Origin: Marmoricola sp.
Lineage (GTDB): Bacteria > Actinomycetota > Actinomycetes > Propionibacteriales > Nocardioidaceae
Assembly (NCBI GenBank): GCA_025965195.1
Contig: JAOPXK010000121.1
Coordinates: 1 to 64,000 of the forward strand
DNA: 64,000 nt
Direction of reading: 5' to 3'
Shown here: piece after piece, positions 34,719 through 43,353 of the stretch
How the letters are laid out: each line of letters begins with the position of its first letter
Position numbering within the stretch: position 1 is the stretch's first letter
The notes under the pieces: model-generated
Seen by the model: the letters and a program-made list of their open reading frames with translations, nothing else
The model's database searches: none
What the model was told of the DNA's origin: nothing
Made by a program: the position numbers and the translations under genes

Positions 34719-35615
34719 CTAGGAGAGCGACTCCTCCGCCAGGTCCTGAGGCACCCGGCCATTCGCCAGCAGCCAGACGAGTGCGGCGTCCACGTCGAAG
34801 CCGATGTCCGCCTCCGGCGGGTCCGTGGCAAGGGCCTGACTGGTGACCCGGAACCGGGCCTCACTGCCGGGGAGGACGACCGACGGGCACCCCAGCTCTG
34901 TCAGCTGGGCCTGCGCGCGCTGGACCTCATGCAGCCGTCGGTTCGCGTGCTGGACGTGCGTCCGCACCAGCATGTTCAGAAAGTTCACGAACCCGCTGTC
35001 GTCCACGTCCCCGAGTACGGCGTACAGCTGCTGGCGCAACCCCTCCTGCTCGGCTGCCATCAAGCACTCGACAGCCAGTGACTCGAGGCCCTTGGTGAGG
35101 ATCGTGCGCAGCAGCTTGATCGTGGCTGCGTCCCCAGGCGTCGAGTCGTCCAGCCAGGACACGGGGGCGCCAAACTCTGCAAAGTCAGCCAGCGCTTCCG
35201 CGGCTCGAACACCGGCCCCGAGCAACGCCGTCCGGGACCCGGTTGCACCCACGGCGCCCATGATGGCTCCGTCGACGTACCCGACTCCGGATCCCTGGAA
35301 CGACCGCGAGCAGTGCAGCTTGTCGGCCGCTGCCGCCGTCGTCAGGTCGACAACCAGTGCCGTCGCCGGCAGCTGCCCAAGCAGGCCGTCACAGACCGCC
35401 ACGGTGAGGTCGCCGGACACGCAGATCCAGACGCGGTCCACGTCCGCCACGCAGCCGGTCGGCGATGAATGCAGCGTCAACCCGAGGTCGAGCGCAAGGC
35501 TCACGGTCGCACGCGCAGGACTCGGGTCGATGAGGACGACGTCCATTCCCGCGCCATGGGCAGCCGACGCATAGGCACGACCCACCTCGCCACAACCGAT
35601 GATCGCGACCTTCAA
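34719..35615 (-). CDS. NAD(P)-dependent dehydrogenase, beta-hydroxyacid family with DUF1932-like C-terminus
   Basis: 298 residues starting with TTG at 35615, just where the Rossmann strand begins (MKVAIIGCGEVG). The C-terminal helical domain has the catalytic Lys region IKLLRTILTKGLESL typical of the 6-phosphogluconate dehydrogenase-like DUF1932 group. It likely oxidises a hydroxy acid or reduces a semialdehyde. The aminotransferase gene follows after 55 bp. The 109-bp gap upstream separates it from the oxidase gene, so an internal promoter is possible. Confidence 0.8.
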   Translation of the reverse strand: MKVAIIGCGEVGRAYASAAHGAGMDVVLIDPSPARATVSLALDLGLTLHSSPTGCVADVDRVWICVSGDLTVAVCDGLLGQLPATALVVDLTTAAAADKLHCSRSFQGSGVGYVDGAIMGAVGATGSRTALLGAGVRAAEALADFAEFGAPVSWLDDSTPGDAATIKLLRTILTKGLESLAVECLMAAEQEGLRQQLYAVLGDVDDSGFVNFLNMLVRTHVQHANRRLHEVQRAQAQLTELGCPSVVLPGSEARFRVTSQALATDPPEADIGFDVDAALVWLLANGRVPQDLAEESLS

Positions 35616-35724
35616 CTCAGCACCCGTCCGTTGTCAATGTTGATTCAGACGCTGTCACGTTCGATTGTCGGGCGGCAGACGACGTTGCTTCGTGCTGCGC
35701 ATGCCAACGCTTCGCAGTGCAGCC

Positions 35725-36882
35725 CTAGAAGACCATCTGAACGTGCGCGCCGCCCGTGTCCGTGAAGCGCTCGACACGGAGTTGGTCGATGTCCAGGGAG
35801 TGCGCCCGGCCGTCCACAACCTCTTCGGCGACCAACACGCCGACCATGGGGGCCTGCATCACGCCGTGGCCCGAAAACCCGCAGGCATCGACCCAGGTCG
35901 GCGCACTCGGGTTGGCTCCCAGTACTGGGAAGTGGTCGGGGGTCACCTCATACGTCCCCGCCCAGGCGCCACCTCGGTCCAGCGGCTCGTCGGCGAGCCA
36001 CGGAAAGCGCTCGCACATCGTTGTCAGGACCGTCTCGAACCAGCCCCAGTCGACCGACGTGTCGTAGCCGAGCGGCTCGTCGAGATTGGCCACGGAGAAC
36101 AGCACCCTCTCCCCCTCGCTACGCAGGAAGGCACCCGTACCGAGGTCGACAGTCATTGGAAGCGGCTTGCGCCCCTGCTGTGGGCGGGTCGAGTAGATAC
36201 AGCGCCGGACATGGTTCACCGGCAGGTCCAGGCCCGCGAAGCCCGCGACTTCTCCGGCCCAGCCACCGGCCGCATTCACGATCCAGCTCGACGTGAACGT
36301 CCCGGCTGCCGTCTCCACGACCCAGTGATCCTGCTCCCGGGCGATCGCGGAGATCGGGTGCCGAAGTCGGACGTCCGCCCCGTCGGCGCGGGCCAGGCGC
36401 AGGTAGACCTGAATGGCTGCCAGTGGGTCCACCACCCCGTCGGCAGAACCCCAGGTGGCGCCGGCCAGGTCAGCGGCGTCGAAGGGCGTCTTCTGCTGGG
36501 CAGTCGCCGTGTCGAGGATCTCGACCGGCACCCCGTGCCCACGTTGCAGCTCGACGCGCGCCAACTGGGTTTCCCAGAGCGCTTCGGGCGCGAGGAACAT
36601 GTAGCCCGTCGGTCGGTAGTCGACAGAGGTGCCGTGCAGCCGTTCGAAGTCGCGGTACATCTGGATGCTGCGCCAGGAGAGTTCGATGTTCAGCGCATCA
36701 CCCCACTGAGCGCGAACCGACGCGAACGAGCGCCCTGTGCTCCCCTCGCCGGGCGCACTCCGGGCCTCGAGCACCCTGACTCGGAGGCCGCGGCTGGCCA
36801 GCTCGTGGGCACAGCTGGCGCCCACGATCCCGGCGCCGACCACGATGACGTCGCTCGTCGTACCTGCCGCGGAATCTCTCAC
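35725..36882 (-). CDS. FAD-dependent oxidoreductase (DAO family)
   Basis: 385 residues from a GTG at 36882; the start is uncertain because no clear ribosome site is seen. The dinucleotide motif VIVVGAGIVGAS is near residues 12-23, and the C-terminus has the DAO signature (GAWAGTYEVTPDHFPVLG; GFSGHGVMQAP). Such enzymes oxidise D-amino acids, glycine, sarcosine or related secondary amines to imino or 2-oxo products. It follows the amidohydrolase gene by 10 bp in the same operon, so an amine freed from an amide is a reasonable substrate. Confidence 0.87.
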   Translation of the reverse strand: MRDSAAGTTSDVIVVGAGIVGASCAHELASRGLRVRVLEARSAPGEGSTGRSFASVRAQWGDALNIELSWRSIQMYRDFERLHGTSVDYRPTGYMFLAPEALWETQLARVELQRGHGVPVEILDTATAQQKTPFDAADLAGATWGSADGVVDPLAAIQVYLRLARADGADVRLRHPISAIAREQDHWVVETAAGTFTSSWIVNAAGGWAGEVAGFAGLDLPVNHVRRCIYSTRPQQGRKPLPMTVDLGTGAFLRSEGERVLFSVANLDEPLGYDTSVDWGWFETVLTTMCERFPWLADEPLDRGGAWAGTYEVTPDHFPVLGANPSAPTWVDACGFSGHGVMQAPMVGVLVAEEVVDGRAHSLDIDQLRVERFTDTGGAHVQMVF

Positions 36883-36892
36883 GGAAGAAGGG

Positions 36893-37747
36893 TCATGGGA
36901 GGAGCAGCCTCCGGCCGTTGGCGGTGAGAATCCGATGCGCGGTGTCGTCCCCGACGCGCCGCTCGAGGTCGGCGAGCCAGGTGGGCATGGCATGGGCAGG
37001 GTCGGGATGGTGAGCGTGCCCGAGGTCGGCGCCGAAGACCAGGAGCTCGTGCGGATACTCCTCGACCAGCGTGAGGCTGGACGAGTCCGGCGGCCCCAAC
37101 AGGTCCGGCAGGATGCCGAGCTCGAGATGCGCGCCGAGCGCGAGAAGCTCCGCGCCGGCGTCAGCGGTCCAGTGCAGGAAGGCCATCTTGGGATGGTTGA
37201 CGAGGAGCCGCTCGACCCCGCGGGCTCTCGCCTCTCGGAACAGCACGACCGTCTCCTCGGCCGTCAGATGTCCCGACGCGAGCAGCAGGTCATGTGAAGC
37301 GACCACGTCCAGTACGTCGTACCACTCCTTGCGCAGCTTGCCGTTCTCGATGACAGGGACGAGTCCGAGGGAGAACCCCTGGTGCACGCTGAGCTCCGGG
37401 TTGGAGGCACCGGCCTTGTGAGCGGCCGAGGAGACCGTCGGCATCCAGACCACGCGTGCCTGCATCCGCGCCGCGACCTCGATGGCATCGGGGTTGGCTC
37501 CGCCGATGGCGCTGTTGAGCACCACGCCGCCGTACACGCCCTCGCCGGCCGCGACCGCGCGCTCGGCAGTCGATCCCTCGTGGGACTTGAGGACGACGAT
37601 GTCGAATCCCAGCCCGCGCTCGGAGGCGACGGTATGGGAATCGTCGCCGTGTCGCGGGAGCAGACTGGGTGACGCATGCGCGTGCAGGTCCACCATTCCG
37701 GTGGCCCATTCGGGCATCGAGCCGTTGCTCATCCGAGCGCCGTCCAT
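36893..37747 (-). CDS. Amidohydrolase-like protein, DUF6282 family
   Basis: 284 residues from the ATG at 37747, with AGGAGG eight bases upstream; it overlaps the ligase stop by 19 bp. A TIM-barrel metal hydrolase is suggested by DLHAHASPS at 20-28, LVNHPKM, and FGADLGHAHHPDP near the C-terminus. This matches the DUF6282 family, whose reaction is not known. Its position between an AMP-forming ligase and a DAO-type oxidase suggests hydrolysis of an amide, lactone or cyclic intermediate. Confidence 0.8.
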   Translation of the reverse strand: MDGARMSNGSMPEWATGMVDLHAHASPSLLPRHGDDSHTVASERGLGFDIVVLKSHEGSTAERAVAAGEGVYGGVVLNSAIGGANPDAIEVAARMQARVVWMPTVSSAAHKAGASNPELSVHQGFSLGLVPVIENGKLRKEWYDVLDVVASHDLLLASGHLTAEETVVLFREARARGVERLLVNHPKMAFLHWTADAGAELLALGAHLELGILPDLLGPPDSSSLTLVEEYPHELLVFGADLGHAHHPDPAHAMPTWLADLERRVGDDTAHRILTANGRRLLLP

Positions 37748-39192
37748 GACACGACCTCCTGACTGTCGAGCAGCCGGCGTTGCACCTTTCCGGCGGCAGC
37801 ATCTCGCGGTATGGCCTTGACCTGGGCTATCTGGGTCGGCCGCATGAACCCGGGTAGCTGTGCCGCCACCAGCTCGATCGCCTGCACGGGAACAGGCTCA
37901 GCCACGACGTACAGCACGACGTCGTCGTCGACGAGCTCGCCGGGCTTCTTCCACAGGGCGAGGTCCTCGAGCTCCTCGATCGCTCCGAGCTGCTCCTCCA
38001 CGAAGGGGATGGGCACGAACTCGCCCTTCACGCGGATCGACTCCGCTGCCCGCTCGAGGAACACCAGGCCGCCGTCGTCATCGCGACGACCCAGGTCGCC
38101 GGTCGCGAACCAGCCCTCGGCATCCCGCGCAGGATCGAGCCTGCCGTCGGTGAAGTAGCCGGCAAACAGCGTGTGAGGAGCACGCTCGCGCACCTCGATC
38201 TCGCCGTCTGCGGTGAGACGATCCTCGATGTCGTCGCGAGGGTGTCCGCCGTACCTGCTGGCGTTCGTCGGGATGTCGTCACCCAGCTTCCATCGGTGCA
38301 GGTGGCTGACGCCCGCCGCCTCGGTGGAGCCGTATCCAGAAACGGCCGAGGGGATCTCGAAACGCCGCATGAACTCACCGTCGGCGTAGAACATCGTGCG
38401 GACCTGATGCCCGTCAGCGTCCTCGGCAGTGGTGGCCCGCTTGAGGATCTCGACCGGGGGCGAGTGAAGCGCGAGGGCCGAGATCTGGTGATCCTTGACC
38501 GCCGGCCAGAACCCGCTTGCCGAGAACCTTGAGACGGTCAGCGCGTCGGCGCCAGCCGTGAGCGCGCCCACGATCCCGTAGCCCATCGGATTGATGTGGA
38601 AGAGCGGCAGGGGAGCCAACATTCGATCCCCCGAATTGAGATCGAGGGCAGCTGCCATCGCCCGGCCCAACCGCAGGAAGTAGCCGTGCGTCTGTGCACA
38701 GAACTTCGGTATGCCGGTCGTGCCCGAGGTGTGCATGAACGACGCGACATCATCCTCGCGAGCGGTCAGGCCACGAGAAGCCGCCGGATCATCCACGAGC
38801 CAGGTCTGCACCTCGGACAGGTCGAGCACCCTCCGGCCTCCGGCGAAGGAGCGGTCCTCGAGGTCGGTAAGGATGGTGTCCGCGTCCAGGTTGTCGAGCA
38901 TCGTGGCGAGGAGCGCGGAAGGGTACGTCGGGTTGACGAGGGCGACGGGCCGGCCGGCGAGAAGGCATGCCATCCACGCAACCAGGTAGTCGGTCGAGTT
39001 GTTGGCGACCAGCGCGACGCGCCTGTTCGACTGCGAACCCTGCGCGTTGAGCACCCACGCACCACCGGCCGCCACGCGAAGGGCGTCGCGCAACGTGATC
39101 GCGTTGTCGACGGTGCCCAGCTTCAGCTCCGGCCTCTGCTCGGCCCGCTCGAGCAGAAGCTGAGCGAGGCTGTCGGGCATGGGTGCACTCAT
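37729..39192 (-). CDS. AMP-forming carboxylate-CoA ligase (ANL superfamily)
   Basis: 487 residues. It has the ATP-binding P-loop HTSGTTGIPK at 154-163, motif GYGSTEAAG, GWFATGDLG with the hinge region after it, and the C-terminal catalytic Lys in AAAGKVQRR near 469. The enzyme should adenylate a carboxylic acid and transfer it to CoA. The chain is slightly short for the family. It is the first gene of a minus-strand operon and is divergent from a LysR gene. CoA-ester catabolic genes (crotonase, acyl-CoA dehydrogenase) lie 4 kb away on the other strand. Confidence 0.88.
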   Translation of the reverse strand: MSAPMPDSLAQLLLERAEQRPELKLGTVDNAITLRDALRVAAGGAWVLNAQGSQSNRRVALVANNSTDYLVAWMACLLAGRPVALVNPTYPSALLATMLDNLDADTILTDLEDRSFAGGRRVLDLSEVQTWLVDDPAASRGLTAREDDVASFMHTSGTTGIPKFCAQTHGYFLRLGRAMAAALDLNSGDRMLAPLPLFHINPMGYGIVGALTAGADALTVSRFSASGFWPAVKDHQISALALHSPPVEILKRATTAEDADGHQVRTMFYADGEFMRRFEIPSAVSGYGSTEAAGVSHLHRWKLGDDIPTNASRYGGHPRDDIEDRLTADGEIEVRERAPHTLFAGYFTDGRLDPARDAEGWFATGDLGRRDDDGGLVFLERAAESIRVKGEFVPIPFVEEQLGAIEELEDLALWKKPGELVDDDVVLYVVAEPVPVQAIELVAAQLPGFMRPTQIAQVKAIPRDAAAGKVQRRLLDSQEVVSWTALG

Positions 39193-39200
39193 CTCGGTAG

Positions 39201-39230
39201 GCCCAGCAGGCAGCCCAGCAGGCAGCCCAG
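39201..39230. repeat. 12-bp tandem repeat GCCCAGCAGGCA, 2.5 copies
   Basis: GCCCAGCAGGCA at 39201-39212 is repeated at 39213-39224, followed by GCCCAG. It lies 8 bp upstream of the ligase start, in the divergent ligase-LysR gap. It could vary in copy number and affect the ligase leader; no function is shown. Confidence 0.6.
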
Positions 39231-39316
39231 GACAATCAGCAGGATGCCCTCATCATGCAGAAATTGTTTGATAATGAGAAGAACACTGAACATCGGCCTG
39301 TAGTAACGTCCGCTTC

Positions 39317-40228
39317 ATGCCGCTGACCTCCGTGCACCTTGCCCTCCTTGTCGAGATCGATCGCACCGGCAGCTTGGCGCGGGCTGCCCTGAACCTGGGT
39401 GTCACTCCCCCGGCGGTGTCTCAGCAACTCGCCCGGATCGAGAAGGAGGTCGGGGTTCCGCTCGTCGAACGCGGCGCACGTGGTGCACGGCTGACCCCGC
39501 TCGGCAAGCGCCTCGCCCAACATGGCATCGCCGTCGCCAACGAGCTCGACCGCGCCGACGAGACGGCTGGAGAGTTCATCGGCGCACACACCAACCGGCT
39601 GCGAGTAGGTGCACCACCGTCGTTGGGGATCGGCCTGATGCCGCACGTGCTGGCCGCCATCAGGTACCAGTTCCCCACAGCGGAGCTGACGGTCGTCGAC
39701 ACCACCTCGGACGCCGGGTTCACCCTGGTTGCGGACGGCACCTTGGACGTCGCCCTCACCGCGACGTACGGCGGGAAGCCACCGGGCGCCGACAACGTGT
39801 CGGTCCATCACATGCTCAGCGACCCGCTCGTCGTGGTTCTGCCGGATGACCACCGACTCGCCGCCGACGCTTCCGGCGCCCCCATCGAGCTGTCCCTCCT
39901 GGCCGCGGAGGACTGGGCCAGTGGACCGAAGGGGCGACCCTCACGAACCCAGCTCGATGATGCGGCGGCCGAAGCCGGGTTCATCCCGCATGTGCCTTTC
40001 CAGACAGAGTCCTACGACGTGGCGCAGTCGCTGGCCGAGGCCGGGGTCGCCATTGCGCTCATTCCCAAGCTCGCGCTGAACGACCTGCCGACCACGACCA
40101 ATCGGCCATTGTCGTCGCGGGTCGCTCGAGAGGTGTACGCCGTGCTGCCGAGCAGTGACGACCACGTTCCGCTGGCCAAGGAGTTCCTGGTGCGCCTGCA
40201 GCAGGTGGTGTCCGGCATCGACTCGTGA
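39317..40228 (+). CDS. LysR family transcriptional regulator
   Basis: 303 residues. The helix-turn-helix at about 3-60 includes SLARAALNLGVTPPAVSQQL, followed by a LysR effector domain. It is divergent from the ligase-amidohydrolase-oxidase operon across 124 bp and probably activates it. AT-rich sequence ATTGTTTGATAAT lies about 45 bp before its ATG. No ribosome site is seen. A FadR-type gene follows 40 bp downstream on the same strand. Confidence 0.92.
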   Translation: MPLTSVHLALLVEIDRTGSLARAALNLGVTPPAVSQQLARIEKEVGVPLVERGARGARLTPLGKRLAQHGIAVANELDRADETAGEFIGAHTNRLRVGAPPSLGIGLMPHVLAAIRYQFPTAELTVVDTTSDAGFTLVADGTLDVALTATYGGKPPGADNVSVHHMLSDPLVVVLPDDHRLAADASGAPIELSLLAAEDWASGPKGRPSRTQLDDAAAEAGFIPHVPFQTESYDVAQSLAEAGVAIALIPKLALNDLPTTTNRPLSSRVAREVYAVLPSSDDHVPLAKEFLVRLQQVVSGIDS

Positions 40229-40268
40229 GCACGCGGGTCAGACCCGCCAGCTGTGCTACACATCTGGC

Positions 40269-40982
40269 ATGCCGGCCGACTTCGAAACGCTCCTCTCTCC
40301 TGCCGTCAGGGTCAGGTCACTGGACGACGTCGTCAGCAAGCTCCGGGAGATCCTGCTCTCTGGAAGCGTCGCCGTCGGCGAGCGTCTGCCGAGCGAGCGC
40401 GAGCTCAGCCGCATCCTCACCGTCGGTCGCACCACGGTGCGAGAAGCCCTGCGCAACCTGGAGGCGCACGGCCTGGTCGACATCCGGCTCGGTGGGACGG
40501 GCGGAGCCTTCTTCACCGGGCCTGACGCCGCCCTCGTCGGAGCCGCTCTTTCGACGCTGCTGCTCTTCGAGTCTGCGACCGAGCAGGACCTGAACGAGTT
40601 CCGGTTCGACTTCGAGCAGGTCAACGCCGAGCTCGCCGCGGTCCGGGCGACCCCGCAGCAGCGAGGTCACCTCGAAGACCTGCTCGCCCAGGTGCGTGAC
40701 GCGCCCGCGGCAATGGACTGGGAGACGATCGAGGCCATCGATCTCGAGGTGCACGAGCTGCTGCCCGTGCTCAGCCAGAACTCGGTGCGGGTCGCGGTGA
40801 GTCGCGGCATCCACGACGCGCTACAGCGGAGCTTCGAGCGGATCGAGCCGCAGTCGGACAGCCCGGCCACCTTGCGCCAGGAGGTGATCGTGCTGCTCGA
40901 GCTGCTGATCGCCGGTGACGGAGCCGGGGCCCGGCGCGCGATGGCGGACCACTTGTTGCGTTGGCGCCCTAGCTCTCGTTGA
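40269..40982 (+). CDS. GntR family regulator, FadR type
   Basis: 237 residues from the ATG at 40269; an earlier in-frame start lies inside the upstream gene. The wing-helix region PSERELSRILTVGRTTVREA with LRNLEAHGL after it (41-69) has the RTTVRE recognition pattern (Arg54, Thr55, Thr56, Arg58) shared with E. coli FadR. The C-terminal half is a helical FCD-like domain with fewer obvious His ligands. A TGGT-N3-ACCA operator lies 22 bp past its stop, in front of pruA, so it most likely controls that operon. Confidence 0.92.
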   Translation: MPADFETLLSPAVRVRSLDDVVSKLREILLSGSVAVGERLPSERELSRILTVGRTTVREALRNLEAHGLVDIRLGGTGGAFFTGPDAALVGAALSTLLLFESATEQDLNEFRFDFEQVNAELAAVRATPQQRGHLEDLLAQVRDAPAAMDWETIEAIDLEVHELLPVLSQNSVRVAVSRGIHDALQRSFERIEPQSDSPATLRQEVIVLLELLIAGDGAGARRAMADHLLRWRPSSR

Positions 40983-41003
40983 CGCTGGAAGTCGCTCGTG
41001 CCA

Positions 41004-41020
41004 CGATGGTCTGACCATCG
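41004..41020. promoter_or_regulatory. FadR-type operator upstream of pruA
   Basis: CGATGGTCTGACCATCG has perfect 7-bp arms around CTG. Its core TGGT-N3-ACCA is the known operator form of FadR and PdhR type GntR regulators. It lies 22 bp upstream of the pruA ATG and just after the FadR-type gene, so regulator, site and target line up. Confidence 0.7.
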
Positions 41021-41041
41021 ACCACTGACTCCGGGAGAACC

Positions 41042-42670
41042 ATGTCCAGCTCCGCCGGCCGCACCAGCCTCTTCCCGATCGCTCCTACCGACCCCTACGC
41101 GTTCGCGGCCGGCTCGCAGCAGCGCGCCGACCTCGCCTCGGCCCTCGATGACATCCGGAACGCCGACTTCGTGGTCGCCTCGAACATCGACGGACACGAG
41201 GTCCACACGAGCAAGCGGGTCGACATCGTGGCCCCGCACAACCACAAAGAGGTTCTCGGCCAGGTCCACTACGCCGGAGCGAAGGAAGCCCAGTCCGCGG
41301 TCGACGCGTCCGTCAGCAATGCGCAGTGGTGGGGACGGCTCCCCTGGGAGGAGCGGGTGGCTCCGTTCCTACGGGCGGCCGACATGCTCGAACACGGACC
41401 CTGGCGTGCCCGGCTCAACGCGGCGACCATGATCGAGCTCTCCAAGACGTCGTACCAGGCTGACATCGACGCAGCCTGCGAGACCGTCGACTTCATCCGC
41501 GCCAACGTCAAGAACATGGTCGACATGTACGACGTACAGCCCGGGTCGAACCCAGGAGCCTGGAATCGCCTCGAGTACCGCCCGCTCGAGGGTTTCGTCT
41601 TCGCGGTGACGCCGTTCAACTTCACCTGCATGAACAACCTGGCCTTCGCACCCGCGATCCTGGGCAACACGGTCGTCTGGAAGCCGGCCGAGTCCGCCTC
41701 GCTGGTGGCCCATCTCTCGATGCAGCTGCTGCGCGAAGCCGGCCTGCCCGAGGGCGTCATCAACGTGGTCTACGGCGAGGGCCCCGACATCGGCCCCACC
41801 GTCCTCGACAGCCCCCACCTCGGGGCCGTCCACTTCACCGGGTCGACGACCACCTTCCAGCACCTGTGGCGCAGCGTCGGTGAGAACATCGCGCAGTATC
41901 GCAACTACCCGCGTGTCGTCGGCGAGACTGGCGGCAAGGACTTCATCGTGGCCCACCCCAGCGCCGACGTCGAAGCTCTGGCGGTCGCGTGCATCCGCGG
42001 CACCTACGAGTACCAGGGCCAGAAGTGCTCCGCGGCGTCACGCCTCTACGTTCCCCGCTCGTTGTGGCCCGAACTGCGCGAGCGACTGGTTGCGATGACC
42101 GAGCAGGTAAAGGTCGGCGATCCCACCGACCCCTCGGTGTACGTCGGAGCCGTCATCAACGGCCGCCAGCACGCCAAGCACGTCGAGGCCCTCGCCCAGG
42201 CACGCAAGGAGAACCTGGTCGTCGTCGGCGGCAACACCGACGACAGTGTGGGGTGGTTCGTGGACCCGACCGTCCTCGAGGTGGACGACCCGCGCTCGAC
42301 GTTCATCACCAACGAGCTGTTCGCTCCGGTGCTGACCACGTTCGTCTACGAGGACAACGAGTGGGAAGACGTCCTGAAGCTGGTCGACTCCACCACGACG
42401 TACGGCCTCACCGGTGCCGTGTTCGCCCAGGACCGCACCGCAGTGGCGCAGGCCGCCGACGCGTTGCGCTACACCGCCGGCAACTTCTACGTCAACGACA
42501 AGCCGACCGGCTCCGTGGTCGGCCACCAGCCCTTCGGTGGTGCTCGCGCGTCCGGCACGAACGACAAGGCGGGCACCGTCTGGAACCTCATCCGGTTCGC
42601 CAGCCCACGTACCACCAAGGAGAACCACCTCCGGGTGACCGACTTCGGCTACCCCCACCTCGATCTCTGA
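41042..42670 (+). CDS. pruA: L-glutamate gamma-semialdehyde (1-pyrroline-5-carboxylate) dehydrogenase
   Basis: 542 residues, the usual PruA length. NAD-dependent oxidation of glutamate semialdehyde to glutamate, second step of proline catabolism. Visible features: TPFNFTCMNN, FTGSTTTF, base Glu near 295 (VVGETGGKD), nucleophile Cys near 329 (GQKCSAASR) and the C-terminal GGARASGTNDKAG. A ribosome site GGGAGA precedes the ATG. There is no proline dehydrogenase gene adjacent, so it may instead serve arginine, ornithine or another route to glutamate semialdehyde. Confidence 0.94.
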   Translation: MSSSAGRTSLFPIAPTDPYAFAAGSQQRADLASALDDIRNADFVVASNIDGHEVHTSKRVDIVAPHNHKEVLGQVHYAGAKEAQSAVDASVSNAQWWGRLPWEERVAPFLRAADMLEHGPWRARLNAATMIELSKTSYQADIDAACETVDFIRANVKNMVDMYDVQPGSNPGAWNRLEYRPLEGFVFAVTPFNFTCMNNLAFAPAILGNTVVWKPAESASLVAHLSMQLLREAGLPEGVINVVYGEGPDIGPTVLDSPHLGAVHFTGSTTTFQHLWRSVGENIAQYRNYPRVVGETGGKDFIVAHPSADVEALAVACIRGTYEYQGQKCSAASRLYVPRSLWPELRERLVAMTEQVKVGDPTDPSVYVGAVINGRQHAKHVEALAQARKENLVVVGGNTDDSVGWFVDPTVLEVDDPRSTFITNELFAPVLTTFVYEDNEWEDVLKLVDSTTTYGLTGAVFAQDRTAVAQAADALRYTAGNFYVNDKPTGSVVGHQPFGGARASGTNDKAGTVWNLIRFASPRTTKENHLRVTDFGYPHLDL

Positions 42671-42696
42671 GACCCGCGCTACCGCAGGAGGCCTCC

Positions 42697-43161
42697 ATGC
42701 CCGAGAACAAGACGATCTTCGAGACGCTCCACCACGTCTGCATCGTGGTCGAGGACATCGACGATGCAATGCGCTACTTCGAGAACCTGGGAGTCTGCGA
42801 CTGGCAGGACTACCCGCCGCTCTCGGACTACGTCGAGGTCAGCCTCGAACGGTCAGAGTTCGAGAGCCTGACCTACAAGCTGTGCAACCTCGGGAACATC
42901 CAGCTGCAGCTTTGCCAGCCCGGCCCCGGCAACACTGCCCAGCGCCGGTTCCTCGAAGACCGCGGCCCCGGGGTCTACCACCTCGGTTTCGACGTACCCG
43001 ATGTCGCGGAGGCCGAGAGGATCGGGCAGGACGCAGGCCTGGCTCCAGGGGTCCGCGGGCGTCGGGCAGATGGCTCCGGGTTCACCTACTTCCAGACAGG
43101 CGCAGCGCTCGGCGTCACCCTGGAGGTCCGCGCCTCTCCTGGCACCTCTTTGGGCACCTGA
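42697..43161 (+). CDS. VOC family protein
   Basis: 154 residues from the ATG at 42697, with GCAGGAGG upstream. The VOC modules start at LHHVCIVVEDIDDAMRYFENL (split here: LHHVCIVV, DAMRYFENL) and VYHLGFDVPDVAEA. This resembles the glyoxalase I and methylmalonyl-CoA epimerase branch, with His residues in both modules. It lies 26 bp after pruA and is probably cotranscribed. The function is not assignable; an epimerase or lyase on a CoA or oxo-acid substrate is possible. Confidence 0.85.
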   Translation: MPENKTIFETLHHVCIVVEDIDDAMRYFENLGVCDWQDYPPLSDYVEVSLERSEFESLTYKLCNLGNIQLQLCQPGPGNTAQRRFLEDRGPGVYHLGFDVPDVAEAERIGQDAGLAPGVRGRRADGSGFTYFQTGAALGVTLEVRASPGTSLGT

Positions 43162-43353
43162 CTCGGGGGCGGTCCTGGCGTCACGCTGCCCGCGCCAGTC
43201 GCCCTCAGCCGTACGGCGACCAGCCGGCCAGGCATGAAGGTTGTCTTACCGCTGCCTGCGTGGGCGCGGTATTCCGAATATGGTGCGAGTCTTCTCTAAT
43301 GGGAGCCAGAACCGATCGCCCAAAATCGCCTGGCCACTAGAAAGACGCCGTTC

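Noticed and set aside
35735-36927. Long plus-strand reading frames opposite the DAO-type oxidase and amidohydrolase genes
   Set aside because: Arg/Pro/Gly-rich sequence without motifs; typical high-GC antisense shadows of well-supported minus-strand genes.
43270-43280. TATTC-C-GAATA palindrome upstream of the crotonase gene
   Set aside because: Only 5-bp arms, and no matching site elsewhere; kept out of the feature list.
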